DNA from: JAUASW01 sp036880965
Lineage (GTDB): Bacteria > Pseudomonadota > Gammaproteobacteria > Burkholderiales > Burkholderiaceae_C
DNA: 64,000 bases
Direction of reading: 5' to 3'
Assembly: GCF_036880965.1 (NCBI RefSeq)
Contig: NZ_JBAJMV010000002.1
Coordinates: forward strand, 372,001 to 436,000
Made by a program: the position numbers and the translations under genes. The notes beneath the pieces were generated by a model. It saw nothing but the letters and a program-made list of their open reading frames with translations. It had not been told where the DNA came from and searched no databases. Shown here piece after piece: positions 19,935-29,200 of this stretch (its first letter is position 1; the number at the start of each line of letters is the position of its first letter).

Positions 19935-20081
19935 CCCCTAGTATTGGCGGACCCTGCAATACGTGTATCTTTTCGTTGCTTTTGCTTGTTTTTATAGCAA
20001 TCTGTTGGTTGGCTGGGTCGTTCAAGCACAGCTTGCCGTCGATTGCGCTCAAGTACTGGGCGCAGGAGACGAAAACCGAAT

Positions 20082-20115
20082 GAAGCGGGAAGGCTTCGTG
20101 CGTGCGCTGGCACGC
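20082..20115 (+). promoter_or_regulatory. Two adjacent hairpins in the giant gene leader
   Basis: GAAGC-(6)-GCTTC at 20082-20097 is followed two bases later by GCGTGC-GCTG-GCACGC at 20100-20115. No T run follows, so a terminator is unlikely. They could stabilise or regulate the very long mRNA. No known riboswitch motif is recognised. Confidence 0.35.
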
Positions 20116-20218
20116 GGAGCCTGCCTGAAAAGTTATGGTGCTTGACACAGCGCCTGTGAGATTTGTGTCGAGACGTCGCCCCCGGGCGGCGCTTCTGAAT
20201 TAACCAAGTGAGTTAAAG

Positions 20219-23200
20219 ATGGCCTCTATCATTTCCAGTCTGTCGACAGCGCAGATCGCCGGTCTTGCCACTCAGACACTGGCGAAACTCACGACCGAGG
20301 ACTGGGCGGCCTTCAACTCAGACCAGATTGCGGCGCTGACCACTCGACAGGTCAGCACCTTCGGCACCTTCGCGATTGCCTCGCTGTCCAGCGACCAGAT
20401 CGGCAAGTTCCAGACCGAGGACCTGCGAGCACTCAGCACCCTGGCCTTGCGCTCGATGAGCACCGACAAGCTCGGCTCACTCAATTCCGACCAGCTCTCC
20501 GCCTTTGGTACCAACCAAGTCTCGACGCTCACCACCAGCCAACTGTCCAGCCTGGTCAGCGATGACCTGAATGCCTTCACGAGCGCCCAGTTCAAGTCCT
20601 TCAGCTCGGCCCAGATGGCCGGCCTGACGACCGATCAGATCGGCAAGCTCGAAACCGACGACCTGCGTGCCCTGAACACCGGCGCCCTGCGCGCCCTGCG
20701 CACCGACCAGCTCGGCGCCCTCAATTCCGACCAGATCGCCGCCCTGAGCACCGCCCAAGTGGTCTCGCTGACCACGGCCCAGCTGGCCGGGCTGACGACT
20801 GACGACCTGAATGGCCTGACCACCGAACAGTTCAAGGTCCTGGGCTCCGGCCAGGTGGCTGGCCTGACGACCGACCAGATCAAGGCCCTGCAGACCGATG
20901 ACCTGGCAGCCATCGGCACTGCCGGCATCAAGGGACTCAATTCAGCGCAGATCGCGGCGCTCAGTACCGACGAGGTCGTGGCGCTGGGAACAGCGCAGTT
21001 CAGTGCCTTGGGATCAGCCCAGTTGCAGGGGCTGCGAACCGACCAGATCGCCAAGCTGGAAACCGACGACCTGCGCGCCATTAACACCGGCGCGCTTCGT
21101 GCTTTGAGCAGCGACCAATTCGCTGCCCTCACCTCCGACCAGACCGCCGCCCTCACCTCGGCCCAAGTCGTCTCGCTGACCACCGGCCAGGTCGCCGCCA
21201 TGGCCAGCGATGACCTGAATGCCTTCACGACCGAGCAGTTCAAGGTCCTGACCTCGGCCCAGGTCGGCGCCATCGGCACCGATCAGGTTGCCAAGCTGCA
21301 GACGGACGACTTGGCCGCCATCTCGACCGCCGGCATCAAGGGCCTGAACTCCGCCCAGATCGCCGCGCTGACCACGGACGAAGTCGTTGCCCTGGGCACG
21401 CAGCAAGTGGCGGCCCTTGGCACGCAACAGGTTGCCGGCCTGCGCACCGACCAGATGGCCAAGCTGGAAACCGACGACCTGCGCGCCATCGGCACCGCGG
21501 CCCTGCGTTCGCTCAGCACCGACCAGCTCGGTGCCCTGGTCTCCGACCAGCTCGGCGCCATGACCACGGCGCAGGTCAACGCCCTGACCTCGACCCAGAT
21601 CAAGGGCCTGTCCAGCGACGACCTGAACGCCTTCACGACGAGCCAGTTCAAGGCCATGGGCTCGGCCACTGTCGGCGCGCTGACGACCGACCAGATCAAG
21701 ACACTGCAAACCGACGACCTGGCTGCGATCAGCACCGCCGGCATCAAGGGCCTGAACTCGGACCAGATCGCCGCGCTGAGCACCGACGAAATTCAGGCGC
21801 TCGGTACCGCGCAATTCGCCGCCATGGGCTCGGCCCAGTTGGCCGGCCTGCGCACCGACCAGATCACCAAGCTGGAAAGCGACGACCTGCGTGCCATCAG
21901 TACCGCTGCGCTGTCCAAGCTGACATCGGACCAGACCGCTGCGCTGACCAGCGACCAGATCTCCCAGCTGACCACGGCCCAGATCGCCTCGCTGGCAACG
22001 ACGCCGGTCAACCAGCTCGGCTCCTTCTCCACCGACGACATCCGCGCGTTGACGACCGCTCAGGCGGCTGCTCTGACCTCGGCCCAGATCAAGGCCCTGG
22101 GCACCGACCAGATCGCCAAGCTGGAAACCGATGACCTGCGCGCGCTGAACACAGGTGCGATCAAGGCTCTGAGCACCGACCAATTGGCCGCGTTGAATTC
22201 CGACCAGGTGGGCGCGCTGACCAGCGCCCAAGTCGTCTCCTTGACAACCGCCCAGGTGGCCGGCCTGCAGACCGATGACTTGAACGCCCTGGTGAGTGAC
22301 CAGATCAAGGTCCTGACCTCGCAGCAGATCGGCGCGATCACGACCGACCAATTGAAGGCCATGACCACGGACGACGTGGCCGCCATCTCCACGGCCGGCA
22401 TCAAGGGCCTGAACTCGGCCCAGCTGGGGGCGCTGACCACCGATGAAGTGGTGGGCCTGAGCACCCAACAAGTGGCAGCCCTCGGTAGCGCACAAGTGCT
22501 TGGCCTGCGCACGGACCAGATGGCCAAGCTTGAAACGGACGACCTGCGCGCCATCAACACAGGCGCGCTGCGGTCACTGTCCAGCGACCAACTCGGCGCG
22601 CTGACCAGCGACCAGCTGGCCGTCATGACCACGGCCCAGGTCAATGCGCTGACCTCGACCCAGATCAAGGGCCTGGCCAGCGATGACCTGAACGCCTTCA
22701 CCAGCGACCAGTTCAAGGCCATGGCCTCGTCCACGGTGGCGGCGCTGACGACTGATCAGATCAAGACACTGCAGACCGACGATCTGGCCGCCATCTCCAC
22801 GGCCGGCATCAAGGGCCTCAACTCCGCCCAGATCGAAGCGCTGACGACCGACGAAATCGTCGCCATGACCACGGCGCAGTTCGCCGCATTGAGCTCGGCC
22901 CAGGTGGCCGGCCTGCGCACCGACCAGATCACCAAGCTGGAAAGCGATGACCTGCGCGCACTGACCACAGGCGCGCTGTCCAAGATGAGCAGCGACCAGG
23001 TTGCGGCACTGACCAGCGACCAGGTGGCCGTGCTGACCACGGCGCAGGTCGCGTCGCTGGCCACCACGCCGGCCAACCAGATCGGTTCGTTCTCGACCGA
23101 CGACATCCGCGCGCTGACGACCGCCCAGGCGGCCGCCATCACCTCGGCCCAGATCAAGGGCATCGGCACGGACCAGATGGCCAAGTTCGAGACCGATGAC

Positions 23201-26200
23201 CTGCGCGCGCTGAACACCGGCGCGGTCAAGGCACTGAGCACCGACCAGCTGGCCGCCTTGAATTCCGACCAGATCGGCGCCCTCACCACGGCCCAGCTCG
23301 TCTCCCTGACGACGGGCCAGGTGGCCGGCCTGCAGACCGACGACCTGAACGCCTTGGTCACTGACCAGATCAAGGCACTCACCTCGGCCCAGATCGGCGC
23401 ACTGACGACCGATCAGTTGAAGGCCATGCAGAGTGACGATGTGGCGGCGATCTCGACCGCCGGCATCAAGGGCCTGAACTCGGCGCAGGTCGCTGCGCTG
23501 ACCACCGATGAAGTCGTGGCCATGGGCACGGCGCAGTTCGCCGCCATGGGCTCGGCCCAGTTGACGGGTCTGCGCACCGACCAGATGGCCAAGCTGGAAA
23601 CGGACGACCTGCGCGCGATCAACACCGCCGCGCTGCGCGCCCTCTCTACAGACCAGCTCGGCGCCCTCGGCTCAGACCAACTGGCCGCGATGACCACGGC
23701 GCAGGTCAACTCGCTCACCTCGGCCCAGATCCAGGGCCTGGTCAGTGACGACCTGAACGCGTTCACGACCGACCAGTTCAAGAACATGACTTCGGCTCAG
23801 GTCGGCGCGATCGCGACCGACCAGATCCGCAAGATGCAGACGGACGACCTGGCGGCGCTCTCCACCGCCGGTATCCGCGGCCTGAACTCGGCCCAGCTCG
23901 GCGCGATGACCACCGATGAAGTGGTGGCGCTGACGACGACGCAGTACGGCAGCTTCAACTCGGCCCAGGTCCAAGGCCTGACGACCGACCAGATGGCCAA
24001 GATCCAGACCGACGACCTGCGCGCGCTCGGCACGGGCGCTCTGCGCTCGCTGTCGACCGACCAGCTCGGCGCTCTCGGCTCAGACCAACTGGCCGCGATG
24101 ACCACGACGCAGGTCAACGCGTTGACCTCCACGCAGATCAAGGGCCTGGTCAGTGATGACCTGAACGCCTTCACGACCGACCAGTTCAAGAATCTCGCCA
24201 CGGCGCAAGTCGCAGCAATGACGAGCGACCAGGTCAAGACGCTGCAGACCGACGACCTGGCCGCGATCTCGACGCTGGGCGTCAAGGGCTTCTCGTCCGA
24301 CCAGATCGCCGCGATGACGACCGATGAAATCGTCGCGATGAGTACGGCGCAGTTCGGAGCCATGGGCACGGCCCAGCTGGCGGGTCTGCGCACCGACCAG
24401 ATCATCAAGCTGGAAAGCGATGACCTGCGCGCGATCAGTACTGGCGTGCTGTCCAAGCTGAGCTCCGACCAGATCGCCGCGCTGACCTCCGACCAGGTCT
24501 CGCAGCTGACCACGGCGCAAGTCGCGGCCCTGGCCACGACGCCAGCCAACCAGCTCGGCGCCTTCTCGACGGACGACATCCGCGCAATGACCACGGCTCA
24601 AGCCGCGGCCATCACCTCCAGCCAGATCAAGGGCCTGTCCTCCGACCAGGTGGCCAAGCTCGAGACCGACGACCTGCGTGCACTGAACACGGGCGCGATC
24701 AAGGCTCTGAGCACCGACCAGCTGGCGGCGCTTAACTCCGACCAGATGTCGGCGTTCACCAGCCTGCAGGTCACTTCGCTGACGACTGCCCAGGTGGCCG
24801 GCCTGCAGACCGACGACCTGAACGCCCTCGTGAGCGACCAGATCAAGGTCCTGACGTCGCAGCAGATCGGCGCGATCACGACTGACCAGCTCAAGGCGAT
24901 GACCACGGATGATGTGGCCGCCATTTCCACCGCCGGCATCAAGGGCCTGAGCTCGGCCCAACTCGGCGCGCTGACCACCGATGAAGTTGTCGGTCTGGGC
25001 ACGCAGCAAGTCGCGGCCCTGGGCTCCGCCCAGGTGCTTGGCCTGCGCACCGACCAGATGGCCAAGCTGGAAACAGACGACCTGCGCGCGATCAACACCG
25101 CCGCATTGCGTGCCTTGTCCACCGACCAGCTCGGCGCCCTGGGCTCCGACCAGCTGGCCGCCATGACCACAGCGCAGGTCAACTCGCTCACCTCGACCCA
25201 GATCCAGGGCCTGGTCAGCGACGACCTGAACGCCTTCACGACCGACCAGTTCAAGAACATGAGCTCGGGTCAGATCGCGGCAATTGCGACCGACCAGCTC
25301 ATCAAGATGCAGACGGATGACCTTGCGGCCATCTCGACCGCCGGCATCAAGGGCCTGAACTCGGCCCAGCTCGGCGCGCTCACGACCGACGAGATCGTGG
25401 CCATGACCACGGCGCAGTTCGCTGCGCTCGGCTCGGCCCAGTTGCAAGGCCTGCGCACCGACCAGATCGTCAAGCTGGAAAGCGATGACCTGCGTGCGAT
25501 CAGCACTGGCGCGCTGTCCAAGCTGTCGAGCGACCAGGTCGCCGCGCTGACCAGCGACCAGGTGTCGCAGCTGACGACGGCACAGGTCGCATCGCTTGCC
25601 ACCACGCCGGCCAACCAGCTTGGCGCCTTCTCGACCGACGACATCCGGGCACTGACGACGGCACAGGCCGCGGCGCTGACCAGTTCGCAAGTCAAGGGCC
25701 TGGGTACCGACCAGATGGCCAAGCTCGAGACCGACGACCTTCGTGCGATCAATACCGGCGCGGTCCGGGCATTGAGCACCGACCAGTTGGCCGCGCTGAA
25801 CTCCGACCAGATGGGCGCGCTGACCACGGTGCAAGTGGTCTCCTTGACCACGGCGCAAGTGGCCGGCCTGCAGACCGACGACCTGAACGCGCTGGTCACC
25901 GACCAGATCAAGGTGCTGTCTTCCGGCCAGATCGCTGCGCTGACGACCGACCAGATCAAGGCCATGCAGACCGACGATGTCGCGGCGATCTCGACCGCTG
26001 GCATCAAGGGCCTCACCTCGACCCAGCTGGGCGCCCTGACCACCGATGAAGTGGTGGCGCTGAGCACCGCCCAGGTGTCGGCACTCGGCTCGGGCCAGGT
26101 CGCGGGTCTGCGCACCGATCAGATGGCCAAGCTGGAAACGGATGACCTTCGTGCCATCAACACCGGCGCCCTGCGTGCACTGAACAGCGACCAGCTCGCC

Positions 26201-29200
26201 GCACTGACCTCGGACCAGTTGGCTTCGATGACGACCACCCAGGTCAATTCGCTGACCTCAGCCCAAGTCCAGGGCCTGGCGACGGACGACCTGAACGCCT
26301 TCAGCACCGACCAGTTCAAGGCCATGGCCTCGGGCACGGTCGCCTCCCTGACGACCGACCAGGTCAAGGCGCTGCAGACGCAGGACCTGGCCGTGCTGTC
26401 GACGTCCGGCATCAAGGGCTTCAACTCGGCTCAGATCGCCGCACTGACGACAGACGAGATCGTCGCCATGACCACGGCGCAGTACGCCGCCCTGGGCACC
26501 GCCCAGGTGGCCGGTCTGCGTACCGACCAGATCACCAAGCTGGAAAGCGATGACCTGCGGGCCATCGGCACCGGCGTGATCTCCAAGTTCACGACCGACC
26601 AGTTCGCCGCCCTGACGAGCGACCAGGTGGCCGTGCTGACCACGGCGCAAATCGCCGCGCTCGCCACCACGCCGGCCAACCAGATCGGTTCGTTCTCGAC
26701 CGACGACATCCGCGCACTGACCACAGCCCAGGCCGCAGCGCTGACCTCTTCGCAGGTCAAGGGTCTGTCGACCGACCAGGTCGCCAAGCTCGAGACGGAT
26801 GATCTGCGTGCGATCAATACCGCCGCGATCAAGGCCTTGGCCACCGACCAACTGGCCGCGCTGAACTCCGACCAGGTCGGCGCGCTGACCACGGCCCAAA
26901 TCAGCTCCTTGGGCACCGCCCAGGTGGCCGGCCTGCAGACCGATGACCTGAACGCCCTGGTTTCTGACCAGGTGCGCGTGCTGTCCTCGGCCCAGATCGG
27001 CGCACTGACGACCGACCAGGTCAAGGCGATGCAGACCGACGATGTGGCGGCCATCTCGACCGCCGGCATCAAGGGCCTGAACTCGGCCCAGATCAATGCC
27101 ATGACCACCGATGAAGTGGTCGCCATGGGCACCGCCCAGTTCGGCGCTCTGGGCTCGGCACAGGTCTTGGGGCTGCGCACCGACCAGATGGCCAAGCTCG
27201 AGACGGACGATCTGCGTTCGCTCAACACGGCCGCACTGCGCGCACTGAACACCGACCAGCTCGGCGCCCTGGGCTCCGACCAACTGGCGGCGATGACGAC
27301 CGCGCAGGTCAACTCGCTCACCTCGACCCAGATCCAGGGTCTGGTAAGTGACGATTTGAACGCCTTCACCAGCGACCAGTTCAAGGCCATGGCCTCGTCC
27401 ACGGTGGCGGCACTGACGACCGACCAGATCAAGACGCTGCAGACAGCCGACGTGGCTGCCATCTCCACGGCCGGCATCAAGGGCTTCAACTCGGCCCAGC
27501 TTGCGGCGATGACGACGGACGAGATTGTCGCGATGACGACGGCGCAGTACGCGGCCCTGGGCACCGCCCAGGTCGCAGGCCTGCGCACCGACCAGATCAC
27601 CAAGCTGGAAAGCGATGACCTGCGCGCCCTGACCACCACGGCCCTGTCCAGGTTCTCGACCGATCAGTTTGCAGCCCTGACGAGCGACCAGGTGGCGGTC
27701 CTGACCACCCAGCAAGTGGCTTCCTTGGCCACCACGCCGGCCAATCAGCTTGGCGCCCTGTCAACCGACGACGTCCGCGCCTTGACCACGGCCCAGGCCG
27801 CGGCGCTGACCAGCTCGCAAGTCAAGGGCCTGTCGACCGACCAGATCGCCAAGCTGGAAACCGACGACCTGCGCGCGATCAACACCGGCGCCATCAAGGC
27901 ACTGGGCACTGATCAGCTTGCAGCACTGAACTCCGACCAGATCGGCGCGCTGACCACGGCCCAAGTCAGCTCCTTGAGCACCGCCCAGGTGGCCGGCCTG
28001 CAGACCGACGACCTGAACGCCCTGGTCACCGACCAGATCAAGGTCCTGAACTCGGCACAGATCGGCGCGCTGACGACCGACCAGGTCAAGACGATGCAGA
28101 CCGACGATCTGGCGGCCATCTCGACCGCTGGCATCAAGGGCCTGAATTCCGCCCAGATCGGCGCCATGACCACCGATGAAACGGCGGCCATGACGACGGC
28201 ACAGTACGCCGCCCTGAGCTCGGTCCAGGTGGCCGGCCTGCGCACCGACCAGATCGTCAAGCTGGAAAGCGATGACCTGCGTGCGATCAATACCGGCGCC
28301 CTGTCCAAGTTCACGAGCGACCAGTTCGCAGCCCTGACCTCCGACCAGGTGGCCCAGCTGACCACGGCACAAGTGGCCACGCTGAGCACCACGCCGGTCA
28401 ACCTGCTGGGAGCCCTGTCGACCGACGACATCCGCGCACTGACCACGGCCCAGGCCGCAGCGCTGACCTCTTCGCAGGTCAAGGGTCTGTCGACCGACCA
28501 GATGGCCAAGCTCGAGACCGACGATCTGCGTGCGATCAACACCGCCTCGATCAAGGCCCTCGCCACCGACCAACTGGCCGCACTGAATTCCGACCAGGTA
28601 GGCGCACTGACCACGGCCCAAGTCAGCTCGCTGGGCACCGCCCAGGTGGCCGGCCTGCAGACCGACGACCTGAACGCCCTGGTCACCGACCAGATCAAGG
28701 TGCTCGGCTCGGCCCAGATCGGCGCGCTGACGACCGACCAGGTCAAGGCGATGCAGACCGACGATGTGGCGGCCATCTCGACCGCCGGCATCAAGGGCCT
28801 GAACTCGGCTCAACTGGCCGCGATGACGACGGACGAAGTCGTGGCGATGAGCACGGCTCAGTACGCATCACTCGGCTCGGCCCAGGTGCTGGGTCTGCGC
28901 ACCGACCAGATGGCCAAGCTGGAGACCGACGACCTGCGTGCCCTCAGCACTGCCGGCCTGCGTGCCCTCAGCACCGACCAGCTCGGCGCCCTGGGCTCCG
29001 ACCAGCTGGCGGCGATGACAACCGCGCAGGTCAATTCGCTCACCTCGACCCAGATCCAGGGCCTGGTCAGCGATGATCTGAACGCCTTCACCAGCGACCA
29101 GTTCAAGGCCATGGCCTCGTCCACGGTGGCTGCGCTGACGACCGACCAGGTCAAGACGCTGCAGACAGACGACCTGGCTGCCATCTCCACGGCCGGCATC

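Larger units (their letters stand above)
19803..20218. other. 416-base non-coding leader region upstream of the giant gene
   Basis: No gene is supported here. The stretch is more AT-rich than its surroundings between about 19890 and 20020. It contains an inverted repeat (19920-19934), a TAGTAT -10-like hexamer at 19939-19944, two adjacent hairpins (20082-20115) and an isolated TTGACA at 20142-20147 with no convincing -10. It must hold the promoters of the divergent giant gene and the GT2 gene, and leaves room for a structured 5' leader. Confidence 0.6.

Noticed and set aside
20142..20147. Perfect TTGACA hexamer upstream of the giant gene
   Set aside because: No acceptable -10 hexamer lies 16-18 bases downstream, so I do not call it a promoter.
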